NCBI GenBank assembly: GCA_029204225.1
Contig: CM055103.1
Span: forward strand, 20,038,925 to 20,102,924
Direction of reading: 5' to 3'
Length of the DNA: 64,000 nt
Origin: Diphasiastrum complanatum
Taxonomy: Eukaryota > Streptophyta > Lycopodiopsida > Lycopodiales > Lycopodiaceae
How positions within the stretch are numbered: the first letter of the stretch is position 1; the number at the start of each line of letters is the position of its first letter. The notes beneath the pieces were generated by a model. It saw only the letters and a program-made list of their open reading frames with translations, was not told the DNA's origin and did no database searches. The position numbers and the translations under genes are program-made. Positions 46,490 to 57,800 of this stretch are shown one piece after another.

Positions 46490-47305
46490 TTTTGACGATC
46501 TTTATGTAAAAAAAAAATGCTTTTTTTTGTCGTCCTTTATGTGATAGAAATGCAATATTTTGGGTTGCTTTTTAGTCTACGTGAAAGGTGATTTTTGGGA
46601 TGCACTTTCATCTATATAAAAGACAAAATTTTGGGTTCCTATTTGTACGATAAAAATGGCAAAAAAAAGTTATGACACAAAATGAGACTTTTTTTTGGGC
46701 CCTTTCTGTTGCATAAGACAATTGTACTACCACTCTTTTTACCACATAAAGGGCAATTGTTTTGGTTGTCTTTTATGTCACACAAAAGACGGCTTATTTT
46801 GTAGCCTTTTATGTTGCATAAAGGGCACTTTATTTTACCGCTCTTTCAACCACATAAAGGGGAGTTATTTTAATTGCCTTTTATATCACAGCCTCTCACT
46901 ACCACTATGTCATATTAGTTCCAATAGAGGATTTAAAGTCCTTATTGAAACTAATAACACCCTCTCACTACCAAGGGGCAGCTCTATTTTATTGCTCTTT
47001 TGTATTTAAAAAAGATTTTTTTTTTGTGGGCCTTTATGTTGCATAAAAGGGGACGGTTTTTTTGTGGCCCTTTATGTTGCACAAAGGGCAGTATTTTTTG
47101 TGGCCCTTTATGCTAGACAAAGGGCGGCTTTTTTGGTTGTCCTTTATACTATATAAAGGGCGGTTTTTGGCTGCTCTTTATTTTGTGGAAGAAAGGGCAT
47201 GGAAGAAAGGGCACTTTTGGGAATAAAAGGATGGACTACAAAAACCGCCCTTTATGTGGAAGAAAGGGCGATTTTTGATCGCCCTTTATTCCATGTTTTG
47301 GTCTA
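46490..47305. repeat. Array of CCCTTTATG-CATAAAGGG palindromes, spacing 36 bp
   Basis: Imperfect palindromes of the form CCCTTTATGTTGCATAAAGGG recur. Taking the GCATAA or equivalent word as reference, copies fall at 46711, 46744, 46780, 46816, 46852 and 46888, and after an interruption at 47041, 47079, 47115, 47151 and 47187. Most intervals are exactly 36 bp. More degenerate copies extend left to about 46490. The right end, ATGTTTTGGTCTAGCG at about 47309, read inwards is CGCTAGACCAAAAC, which could be a mutated CACTA terminus. The open frames across the array are not genes. Confidence 0.85.
46905..46960. repeat. 56-bp hairpin flanked by a 13-bp direct repeat
   Basis: The stem arms 46913-46931 and 46938-46956 (TATTAGTTCCAATA against its near-complement TATTGAAACTAATA) enclose a six-base loop. 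The hairpin is flanked by CCTCTCACTACCA at 46892-46904 and 46961-46973. It interrupts the 36-bp palindromic array and may be a tiny insertion. Confidence 0.7.
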
Positions 47306-47309
47306 GCGG

Positions 47310-50214
47310 ATAGATCTCAAATAGATGATAATTACTGTCACTCGGGTTTAGAATATCTAGAAGAAAATATTTGTATCTAATAGAGTAAATCCTATTTGGA
47401 AGGCATTTATTATTGACTTTTCACGATTTTGATATTTTCATTTGTCATCTCTCAAGCAAACTTTTATAAGAAATTGGGAATTTCTTTTAAAAGGAGGGGT
47501 GAAGTGATGAGTAAGATTCTATTAAATGACCTATCAGTTGCACAGGTTTGAGAGAAATTCTCTAGGGATTGTGTGGAACAATCTAGAACTAGAGATAGAT
47601 TGAAATTAAAATTTATTATAGTAGTACTGAATAAGATCAGAAGTCACTAATCCTAGGTTGTGTGGGATAGAAGTGAATCTGATCATAGGGATGTCTATGA
47701 AAATTCAACCTAATCTTAGTTGGAATACTAGGATCAGGGAAGGGTTGATGAGAGAAATTTGGTGCAAAGTTGTAAGTGGGTTGGAAAACTCGTGAGAGAG
47801 GATGTATGCCTAGTCTCAGAGATTTCACAGATATGTTATTTACTCACGAGAAATAGACTTCTTTTGTAGCTAAGTTACAAATTCTCAATGAGATATGAGC
47901 GTAACATATGCGGATTTTGGAGGAATCTGCCATATAGAACATAGGTGTTATGTACTGGATCATAGTGAGATTATTCTCATATGTGCACATTTAATCTTGT
48001 ATGGATCTACTATGTATTCCTGGTTGCTAGGGTTATTTGGTGCACTTAACCTGGTTGGTAAATATAGACATGGCTAAAAGCATGGTTTGGTGGTACAACA
48101 TGGACTTTCAAGGACACTACCTTTTTTTGGTAGAAATGCACTTTTGTATTATTATACAATATTATTAAGTAATACATTTGATTTGCTATAACTTTTTAAC
48201 CGTACCTCATAAGTATGTCATCTAACAAATCATTGGAAAGCACTTGTCGAGCGCTTTCTAACGCACCAAACTTTGTTAAAATTGGACTTACCACTAAAAA
48301 GTTATGTCATTTTTAATGTGGAGTCAAAAAATTATGATTAATAAAATCCCCATACTTTTGACTTGCCATAACTTTTTAACCGTAGCTCGGAAGTATGTCA
48401 TGTAGGATATCATTGGAAAGAGCTCGTCAAAACTTTCTAATGCATCAAACTCGACTGCAATTGGACTTATCACTAAAAAGTTATGTCATTTTTAATGTGG
48501 ACTCAAAACAATTATGAGTAATAAAATCCCCAAAAACTGATATGTAGTACCGAAAGGTACAATGAAAAATGGGTTCTTTTTTTTGTACCAGCAAACCATG
48601 CTTTTAGCCACATATGATCAAGTATTGTTGAAACAGATACTTGCAGAGTTAACGAATTTTTTTGTGAAAAACTTATAGGTTAACTAAAAAGTGATTTGGA
48701 TAAGGATCTAAATGCGGTGTTATACATGTATAATTAAGATATGCACCTAGACATTTGAGATTTCTGAATCATTAGCAATTAACTTGAGTAATTGGTTTAC
48801 TCATGAGGAAGTTAATTGGCAAAACGGACAATGTGAAGGGAATTCACCAGGAACTGTTTGTTTGGTGTGTATTGCTTATAAGACACATGATTTATGAGTC
48901 ATTTTGATTCATCAGAGAAATTGTGTGCATAGGATATACGGATTTCTTGGGAGAATATTTCTCAGTTGTGAAATTAACTCAATTCATTAGTGATTATATC
49001 CCAGAGCACTCAATTGGATAACGAATCAAAATGGTTCCAAGAATGACAACTGATTCTTTGGGAAATTTAGCAGATCTTTGGATATGTAGATTTAGTTCTA
49101 GACAGTAAATCTGAAGTTTTTTGGTGGATGAAGATAATTATTGATATCATTTTGGTAAGCTTTATGTCTTTTACTACCTATTGGTTTGGAATTTGATAAC
49201 TCACATTTTTCATAAAGAATTCAGATTGAGGAATATTTAAAATCCAATATTTTTTCTAGTGAAAAAGATTTTGGAATGATTCTTATATGTTTCTTGAGTT
49301 GGGTATTTAACATAAACTCCAGTATCCTTTAGGAATGATTCCAGTGACTTATGATTGACAAATCAAAAGAATCTAATGATTTGTGAGTGACGGATCATAA
49401 ATGGATACTTAATTATAGGATAATCTAGAAATGTGTTGATTCTTGTATATGCTGAGTAATTCTCAGTTTACTAATTGAGTTGAGATTTTGGATTTAGCAC
49501 TTTGAAAATGTAAATCTCTTTACTCCAGTATTTTATTGAGTTCTATGGATCTCACAGACATCTCACAAAGTAAGGTACTTTACTTCTGGAGAGTTTAATT
49601 GTTCTAGTGGATGTTATTCTACTACAGTTTATGGTCTGCAGATGCTTGAGTACAGTTTTTCTTTTGATTGGATCTCCAGATATCGTAGGAGATAGACAAA
49701 TCTATTAAGATGAATGAGTGCTATTTTCTTGCATTTGATGCTAGAAACAAGAGCATTTAACTCAAAAGAGTATTTAGGATACTTAGAGTTGAGTTTTAAT
49801 CATTATATATCTTAATGATTCTCCTAGAGACTCTAGTTGAATGAATAATCATATCTTAGAATTGGATTATAAGAATAGTTGTACTTGGAAGTTTTTTATG
49901 AATTGTTTGCCAGAGTTTGTGGATTATAATTTCAGACTGTTATTATTATTTTTTAACTTTAATCTTCTAAGTTAGGTAATATTTCATTCAGTGCTTCATG
50001 TAAGTGTTTACATGAAGGTGATGGTACTAACTTGTGTTGAGTGTAACCCAGTTGAGAAAATATATCTCTTAGTGTACTTTTCAAACCAGAGTTTGTACTC
50101 CAGAGCAGAGATTAACGGTTGAAAACAATTTTTTCTGAGTACTTGTTTGATAACTAAGTCTGATTAAGGATAATGATTTTCTAGGTTAATATTGGTTAAA
50201 AGAACTGTTCCTGT
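47310..50214 (+). repeat. Dispersed repeat R1, copy 2
   Basis: It aligns with copy 1 over 1975-3680 and 4606-4835 and with the inverted copy 3. It lacks the solo LTR of copy 1 and carries a MITE (48072-48609) that copy 1 lacks, so each copy serves as the empty site for the other. The left border abuts the palindromic array; the right border abuts a minus-strand gypsy integrase piece at about 50215. No coding function is recognised. Confidence 0.75.
48072..48609. mobile_element. MITE, 538 bp, with 25-bp terminal inverted repeats and TSD ACAT
   Basis: The left end GGCTAAAAGCATGGTTTGG and the right end CAAACCATGCTTTTAGCC form 25-bp inverted repeats with one mismatch. The 4-bp direct repeat ACAT lies at 48068-48071 and 48610-48613. 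R1 copy 1 at 2765-2775 has the uninterrupted sequence TAGACATATGATC, a clean empty site. The interior is mostly a tandem duplication of a 180-bp unit (48172-48351 and 48352-48531). It has no coding capacity. The 4-bp duplication does not fit hAT (8), Mutator (9), CACTA (3) or mariner (TA), so the superfamily is open. Confidence 0.92.
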
Positions 50215-50760
50215 AACTCAGTCCCCATTTTTCAAATGGTGCTTGTGATAAAACCGGATGCAAGGATTCATAGTTCTGTCTAGTAGGCCGTCGTGCTCGC
50301 TGGCAAACATCACATGTCTGAATATAAGTTTATGTGTCCTTATGAAGCGTAGGCCACCAACAACCTAATTGCAAAAGTTTGCGAACAATAATATCTATAG
50401 AGAAGTGTCCTCCGCCCATGATGCCATCATGTGAAAACATGATTAAATCTGGGATTTCATGTGGTAAAACACATCTACGTAGAATATTTTCTGATCCATG
50501 ACAATACAATTGTCCTGCAACTTGATCTTGATCTACAATATGTAAGACATGAGCCAAAACAATCAGAGTTTTAAGTTTCTCTAAACTGTGATCCAATTTG
50601 TCATTTCATACAACAGGTAGACTAGGTCAATTCCTCTGTTTTTTTTGTTAATAATTCCTTTTGTCAGATTATTGTTGAGGGTCAATTGTTGCAATAGTTG
50701 ATCCAAGCATAAATTGTTCATTGGCATTGCTTGAAGCACGTTGTCTCTCAAGAAACACTT
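50215..50760 (-). pseudogene. Ty3-gypsy integrase N-terminal fragment (Tat/Athila-like)
   Basis: The minus-strand frame 50596-50330 carries the HHCC zinc-binding region: CVLPHEIPDLIMFSHDG, GGHFSIDIIVRKLL and GCWWPTLHKDT. After a stop the same phase continues with CDVCQRARRPTRQ and PFEKWGL down to about 50215. To its right (upstream on this strand) traces of the RNase H-integrase linker remain, such as STIATIDPQQ. The style is that of the Tat/Athila side of the superfamily. It is cut off by R1 copy 2. Confidence 0.8.
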
Positions 50761-50974
50761 AATTGTCAGACTCTACATGACTGATTAGCGACTTTTCAGT
50801 TAACACAAGTCCTTAAGAGTACCCACTTTGTTGAGAAATTACTACCAATTCTCAAAGGATGTCAAATTGAGTCCGAAATTTAGCTGATAAGTCTACCATA
50901 AGTAGGTTGAGAACTAGTAGCGATGGTAAAAGTGTCATATGCTCCTAACTACCCATAATTAGTTGTGCATATGA

Positions 50975-51084
50975 TAACATGAGGATTGGTACTAGAGGAC
51001 GATGAGCTCAAACATACGATTTTGTTTGAATGTCACGACATACCCTATGAAGGGCATCCCGAGATACACAAGACTCTTGACTTG
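50975..51084 (+). pseudogene. Ty3-gypsy integrase zinc-binding region, left half of a split gene
   Basis: The frame from 50986 carries LKHTILFECHDIPYEGHPEI and KTLDL, the H-H half of a gypsy HHCC domain. The expected next part of the integrase is found not here but at 53859, after the CACTA-like element at 51085-53858. It is head to head with the other gypsy integrase piece at 50215-50760. Confidence 0.7.
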
Positions 51085-51129
51085 CAGAAGAACACATGTA
51101 GCAAATATCCACACACAATACAAAGGAGG

Positions 51130-51625
51130 ACGCGCGGGCAAAAAAAATTTCGCATGGATATAGCCGTGGATATACGCGTGGCTACAGGCGCGTGGATTAT
51201 CCACGCGTGGATGTTCCACGCAAGTGTCATTTTTGGCAGCAGATCGGCCGGATGTTGTGAAATTCAAACCGCGTGGATTATCCACGCCAACTCCGAGAAC
51301 CGGCAGCCGAGCAAACCTTTGACACCCGGAGCCAAAAATGGGAATTTAAATTTTGCGTGGATAATCCACGCGTGGATAATCCATGCCATAATAAAAATTT
51401 TTAAAAAAAGACTCGACTTTTGCGTGGATATCACGTGGATAATTATCCACGCGTGGGTAATCCATGTGGAATTTTTTTTATCCACGTGAAATCCAGAGAG
51501 CTGGGGCCGTGGATACCGCGTGGATAAATTTTTTTTATATCTACGCGGTATCCACGCAATTAAGTTTCTGGATTTCGTGTGGATTATCCACGTGTGGATA
51601 ATCCACGCAAATTTTTTTGACCAAA
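51130..51625. repeat. Dense cluster of GCGTGGATNATCCACGC palindromes
   Basis: Complete palindromes and half-sites of GCGTGGATAATCCACGC occur more than a dozen times, for example at about 51190-51222, 51271-51287, 51355-51390, 51422-51465, 51513-51560 and 51578-51610. They are often fused back to back as CCACGCGTGG. Spacing is irregular. A further copy, ATGCGTGGATAA, lies at 53826 beside the right terminus of the enclosing element, which fits a subterminal binding-site role. Confidence 0.9.
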
Positions 51626-52434
51626 AAAAAAACATTTGGCGCAAACCAAAATGTGGTTCGCTCCTAAACTAGAGATCGACTTTCTTTTTTCTGTTGTGTG
51701 TGAGAGAGAAAAAGAGAGTATAGATGGGAGTGAGGATGAGATGGGGATGAATGTGAGTGAGAAGATTGATAGTGTTTAGGGTTTTTAGTTCATTGATGGA
51801 TGTTAATAGTATGTGCTTTGTGATCATAAGTTTTAAGATCTTTTTTGTTTGTGATGTAGGCTTGGATATGAAAAATGAAAAAAGAGCTTTCATTGCAAAG
51901 AATTGAAAGGTCAAGTGCATGCAAAAGGAAAAGCAAAGATTGCAAAGCAATGGAGACACAATAGTAAAGGTAAATTCACATTTATTTTGATTCATTTGAT
52001 ATTAAGTTGATAACTTAATGTGTTATTTATTGATGCATTATATTGTGGTTTCCATTGTGCTTTCCATTACTTTCTATTATGCATTCTAGCATGCAAATCA
52101 TGTGCTAAAATAGAATCATTTTAATTCATCAATAAATACATTTGCATTCCATAGATGTGCATTAAAGAGACTATACATCGCATTGGATACATCAAAAGAT
52201 ACATTTGCATTCAATAGACTATACATTTGCATTCATGAATTAAAAATATATGCATTCAAAATTTTTGCAAGAATGATGTGGTGCCAAAACATTATATTGA
52301 TTGATTTAAAAAAAAGTACATTGATGAGAGAATAAATTCTCCCTTCCTACATTGCCTTCTACAAGGCCTTACATTTAATTTAAAAACTTCTACTCATCAT
52401 CACTTCCTCCCTCCTCGCCTCCTTCGTCTTGTAG

Positions 52435-52689
52435 GTGTACGTTGGTGTCCACATCTTAGTAAATCGTCAAACCATACTTGAAGCACCCACTTCCATAGAT
52501 GTTGAGAATATAAATTCTAATAGTCAGGATGATGAAATAATTTTTGAAAGTGAGAGTGATGATGAAAATCATCTAAGAGGAGATGAATTGCAAGATGTTG
52601 TCGCTAATGAAATTGATTCTTGTAATTCTGAACAAAAATTGATTATTGCAATTCTGAATGAAATTGATTCTTGCAATGCTTTGAAATGA
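52435..52689 (+). CDS. Short acidic ORF inside the CACTA-like element
   Basis: The 84-codon frame is rich in Asp, Glu, Asn and Ser (QDDEIIFESESDDENHL) and ends with a duplicated NEIDSCN motif encoded by a 54-bp imperfect repeat. A CTTGTAG acceptor-like sequence precedes it. I do not recognise it. It could be an exon of an accessory transposon protein, or chance. Confidence 0.25.
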   Translation: MYVGVHILVNRQTILEAPTSIDVENINSNSQDDEIIFESESDDENHLRGDELQDVVANEIDSCNSEQKLIIAILNEIDSCNALK

Positions 52690-52859
52690 TTGTTATTTAG
52701 CCGAAATAGAATCTCATTTATGGTCAAGTAAGTGAAAAGAATAGACATAGTTTGATTTTAGTCCCATTGCTTTGGAGATAATGTCGGTGAAGATAGATGT
52801 ATGGCTTCATGTTCCAAGAAAATTCTCATTTTTTACTAAAATGTTGCAAAGGCAGTAAA

Positions 52860-53130
52860 TCACTAAAAGCATGTGAGCTAATGAAATCACCACCACAAAC
52901 TCTGACAAAATCAAGTGTTTCATCATAGTCAATCCCCTTGAATTGAGCATATCCCTTGGCAACTAGTCTTGTTTTATAATTGTTCACACTACCATCTTGA
53001 TTAAGCTTGATCTTAAAGACCCATTTGCAAACAGTAACATTTTGTATTTTTGATGGAGGATCAATAATTTTACAAGTATTTCAAATAATGCATCATATAC
53101 TCACTTTTTATTACATCAAATCACTCTTTT
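52860..53130 (-). pseudogene. Ty1-copia RT N-terminal fragment
   Basis: On the minus strand the sequence encodes [37 protein letters not shown] and then breaks off, with a frameshift before it. This is the well-conserved start of the copia reverse transcriptase. It lies only about 140 bp from a primer-binding site, so gag, protease and integrase have been deleted. Confidence 0.8.
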
Positions 53131-53266
53131 GTTGCTATAGTTTCATTCACACTTGAAGGAACATCATCAAACTTAAGGTAGTAATAAGGACAATAAAAAT
53201 TAAACAATCATCAACTTGTAATTGCTTCTCTCTTCCTTGTATTTGAGCCTTGATGGTTGCATTTGG

Positions 53267-53278
53267 GCTCTGATACCA
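53267..53278 (-). promoter_or_regulatory. Primer-binding site of the minus-strand copia remnant
   Basis: The plus strand reads GCTCTGATACCA, the complement of TGGTATCAGAGC, immediately beside the LTR that begins at 53279. Confidence 0.85.
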
Positions 53279-53826
53279 TGTTAAAATCAGAGCTTATGAA
53301 CCTCATTCAAAAGCATCAAAGGTTTCACTTATACTAATAGATAGAAAACTAGCACACAATTCAACCTATTTTGCATCTAATTGGCAAGAGCTTTTGAACA
53401 CCAAAATAAAACTAGAAATAATTGATCTTCACATCTTGTCACACACGTGGAAAGTGTAATACTTTGTTCAAATTCAGATCTATCTATTAGATACAAAAAA
53501 TATCACATTCATCATTCATCAATTCCTCATTAAAGAGCCAAAATCACCATCTCTTGATAATCTCTCAAAGTATGTACAAAATGAGCTCTCAATCCATATC
53601 AAATGATATTGAATATGAGATAAGGTAGAGTGCCATTAGGGTAGACCCTAAATCCCTGGCTATCAAAGCCTTAGATCATGCATACTTACTCTCTTGGTAG
53701 CTCAAGTCAACTGTCTTACAAAAGTAGGTGGCCGACCTCATCAAAAATCCCAATCATCTAGGAATACCATGATATAATTCACTTTAGAAAAATATGTATT
53801 TAACTAATTCCATTTCATTATCAACA
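53279..53826 (-). repeat. 5' LTR of the minus-strand copia remnant
   Basis: It starts TGTTAAAATC next to the primer-binding site and probably ends ATTATCAACA at 53826, giving TGTT/AACA ends. The outer border is inferred from the ends alone. No second LTR is seen. Confidence 0.6.
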
Positions 53827-53858
53827 TGCGTGGATAAACACAGAGTTTTCTAGTTGTG

Positions 53859-54780
53859 TTGGTTAGAAGAGAGTTTTATTGGCCTAAACTCAAGCCATAT
53901 GTCATATCATATGTGATTAAATACAAGCTATGTCAACTAGCTAGGGCTAAAAGCCTTAAAGTTGGTGGTTTGGATATCCCTAATAAGAGATGGGAGAGTA
54001 TATCGATGGACTTTGTGCTTGGACTTCCAAAGATCCAATGACAAAATGATTCTATTTGGGTTGTAGTGGACATGTTAACTAAGCTAGTTGCAAGTCAACT
54101 ATTAAGGCTTTTGAATTAGCCCAGATTTTTATTGAAAGATTATTTTGGGTGTATGGACTGCCAAGTGACATTGTTAGAGATAGAGATCCTAAGTCTACTG
54201 ATCATCTTGAATCAGATGGACAGACGGAAATGGCTAATTAGACTATGGAAGATATATTGAGGAGATATGTTTCTCACAAGCAATCTCATTGGGAGGATTG
54301 CATCGCTTTGAATCATTTTTCATACAATAGTAGAAAGCATTTTGCTATAGGTTACAGTCCTTTTATGATTATGTACGGTTTGTAGCCTAGATCTCTGGTT
54401 AATGTGGAGACAAAATCTGTTAAGATTCAAAAGATTGCAGATTCTCTACATGATATGGAAGAAATGCACCAAGTGGCAAAGGATAGTATCTGTAGTGCTC
54501 ATGATAGAGCTAAGCACTATGCCAATCTTAAGAGATCTCCTAGAGATTTTAAAGTTGATGATTGGGTATAACTTAGAATTTCAAAAGATTCTAGGATATT
54601 ACGAACATTAAACAAACACAAACTCTCTATCTGATATTGTGGACCGTTCCGGATTGTATGAAAAGTTGGTTCTTTAATTTCATGTAAGCTGTGAAGATTT
54701 TGTGAATCAGTAAGATCCAAAATTGCCTATTGATCTTTGCTATGAAAGACAACACACTCTACACCATTTGCAACATAGAA
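53859..54780 (+). pseudogene. Ty3-gypsy integrase, right half of the split gene
   Basis: It begins VRREFYWPKLKPYV, then YKLCQLARAKSL (zinc-binding C-C region damaged) and KRWESISMDFVLGLPKIQ. With frameshifts and stops the core continues: SIWVVVDMLTK, YGLPSDIVRDRDP, DGQTEMAN, AIGYSPFMIMYG and DDWV. The tail after about 54590 (YCGPFRIV-like) is the integrase C-terminal region of a chromovirus-type element. The first half of the gene is at 50975-51084, beyond the inserted element. Confidence 0.85.
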
Positions 54781-54886
54781 AATCAACATCTACTTAATGA
54801 AAGAGATGCAAACTCAATAAGATACTGATCAAATATCAAACTTATGATAAAATGAAGTAGCTATCCATACAAAAATAGTAGGAGAT

Positions 54887-57800
54887 ATGTCCCGAGGAGA
54901 CACAGTACACAAGGATGTGCCATTCACATCGCATGATCATGAGGGGGACATGGATGACATAATGGATGCATTCTTCACAAGCCCACCTGAGGCCACATTG
55001 ATAAGGGAAGAAGAGATGATGCGTGGCTTGGCATCCACTCCTTTGTACAAGGGTGGAAAGTTGTGAGCTTGTTTGTTACTTTTGAACTTGCAAACTAAGT
55101 ATGGGTGGTCGGATGCAAGCGTCACAGAGTTGTTTGGATAAGCTTGCTAGCTTCATGTGTGTTATAGACAAATTGCTCTAATAGCATTTTATTTTTAATT
55201 CATGCATTACGAGAAACTATATATAACTAATTACATAAATAAATATTTTGTCGCAGTTTGCTCAGGAAAATGTTGTCCCCAAATAACACCATGGCGACGT
55301 CTTGACAAGAAGCCAAGAAAATGCTATTCGTGGTCGACATGGATTACAAGAGTATTCATGCATGTCTCAATGATTGCATCTTATATCGAGATGAGTTTGA
55401 GGAGGCAAGCACGTGTCCACGCTATGGGGAACACCGCTACAGGCAAGATTTACAAGGAGCGGCCATACCCGCCAAGGTGGTAGGACATTTTACCATCATA
55501 CCCAGGATACGCCACATGTTTAAGTGTAATTCCATCGCGGAGCTAATGACATGGCATTTGAGCAATCGTTCATCGGACGATACTATGAGGATCCCTGCCA
55601 ATTCTCCAGCATGCATTTGGGGTTAGCGATGGATGGTGTGAATCCATTCGGTTTGCGCTCCATATCATGGTCCATTTTGCCGATTGTCCTTGTAAACTAC
55701 AACATCCCCCCTTGGCTAAGTATAAAGAAGGGGCACCTAATGCTCGCCCTTCTTATCTCGGAAAAATACAAGACAAAAAATATGGACCTTTATATGGCTC
55801 CCTTGATAGATGAGCTAAAGATTCTATGGAAAGGAGTTCAAGTGAGCGATATATCAAGACCACTGAGACAAAGAGCATTTGTGGTAGAGGGGATCTTGAT
55901 GTGGACGATGCATGACTTTCCTGGATATGGGGAATGGTCAGGTGAGATATCCTTGCTATTGGTTCGATTCATGCTATTATATTAAATTTTAGGTGCATCC
56001 ACAAATTTTCTTTCAATTCGAACATTGGACCCACGATTAAGTTGGTTGTTTTGTCTCAATGTAGGGCTCCAAACTAGTGGCTACAATGCATGCCCCATTT
56101 GTGGCGAGTATTTGCAAGCACATCACTCACAACATCTATGAAAGATGGTTTATGAGGGCCACACTAGATACCTTCCACCCGATCACCTTATGCGTGATGG
56201 GCTAATTGGTCAACATCCTCATTCCATGAAGGTACAGTACATATTTGGGCCAATTAATGGTACATTTCATTTATTTATTTTATGATTACTCTCTTTATAT
56301 TTCTTTTAACGATATATAATCTGCACCAAATGTGTGTGCTTGTTTGTTAATATTGTAGGCAAGTGATTCGCTTCAGATTTAAAGTTACAATCAAGATATA
56401 GGGCGACTCCCTCCCCCGACATGAAGAGGTTGTCAATATTTCATGAACTCCCATATTGGGGGGAACTGTTGATTAACCATCTTTTGGACCCGATGCACAT
56501 ATTCAAGAATGTCGGGAGCACGATTTGGGAGCACTTGACCGGGTCGAAAGATTAAAAAGACGCACAAGATGACTTAAAAGAAGTGGAAAAGATGGCCGAT
56601 TTATGGCCACAAACTGTGGGGACTTCAATTTCCCTACCAAAGGCCCCATGGATCTTCTCGAGGAGAGAAGAGACGATTGTAAAGAGGGCAATAGCCTCAT
56701 TTCGAACTCCGACACGACACATGTGATGCCTAAAGGATGCCTTCACAAGGGACAACAAGCTAAGTGGACTAAAGTCTCATGACTGGCATAAAGTTTTACA
56801 GGTCGGCATGGCATGTTTTTTGACTTTGCTTCCACCTCAACATTGTCAATTACATTCTATAGCATGTCTTGTGATTTCATGATGATCTCATTGCGCATAT
56901 ATGTATCTCAATGACCAAATTGTTTTTGTGCATGTAGTTTGTGCTTCCCTTGGTGTTGAGAGGTTTCTTGACATAGGAGTTAAGGAGTGCAATCTACAAA
57001 ATTAGTGGTTTGGTGAGGTATGGTGAATGCGCATGCGATTCACATCATTTTTTCTTGGGGATTCAAGATGATGATCTTACTAATGCGTATGTCATTGTCG
57101 TTTCTCTTTCTTATGAAGATACATCTCATCTAAGGAGATATTCCTAGCATCCATTGAGGTGACAAGACAAAGCTCCATCGAGGCAACATGTTTGATCGAG
57201 AAGCACTTTCCCACATCCATTCTCACCATTCAAATGCATCTCATTGTGCATTTGGTAGCTGGCCATTGCAGGTACATCATATACTTGCATCAATTGCCTA
57301 TTCTTAGTCCATCCTAGACTATTGCTATTGTGGTAATTCCCATGTTCTCTCACTAACATTGATCCATTTCTTTAATTCAAGCATTGTCCATAGTCGTTGG
57401 ATGTTTTTCTTGGAACGATTCATGAAAAAAGATCAAGGCCTGAGGAGCATGGCGGAAGGATGGCTAGTTCAAGAGTCCATGGTTTACTCATAGCAATCCT
57501 TCTATTCCTCGTCTTTGGGATAAGCAAGATGATGAGCGTGTTGTTAAGGAGGTTTCTCAAGGAAAAGGAGCGATCATGAGAATGAGTGAGTCCTTCAGGG
57601 AGAAGGTAAATAAGGTTGACATTCTTAATAACGAGGAAATGCAAAAGTGGATTTTGTTATATGAAGAGGCCAAGGCTCATAGACAAACCGCTCAAGCCAC
57701 TTTTAGGAGAGGGCATAGAAGACAACCACATCCACCTGACCTCGCCCTTCTACCCAAGGACATGATGCTTGGCTGCGTGAGGCCCTTAGAGAAGCCTCAA

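Larger units (their letters stand above)
51085..53858. mobile_element. CACTA-like insertion splitting a gypsy integrase
   Basis: Integrase coding sequence stops at KTLDL (51084) and resumes at VRREFYWP (about 53862), so the intervening 2.77 kb is an insertion. The 3-bp word TTG lies on both sides (51082-51084 and 53859-53861), the duplication size typical of CACTA elements. The right terminus read inwards is CACAACTAGAAAACTC, close to common CACTA ends; the left is CAGAAGAACACATG and more decayed. Copies of the GCGTGGAT palindrome lie close to both ends. A short acidic ORF (52435-52689) and a minus-strand copia remnant with its LTR lie inside. Confidence 0.65.
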
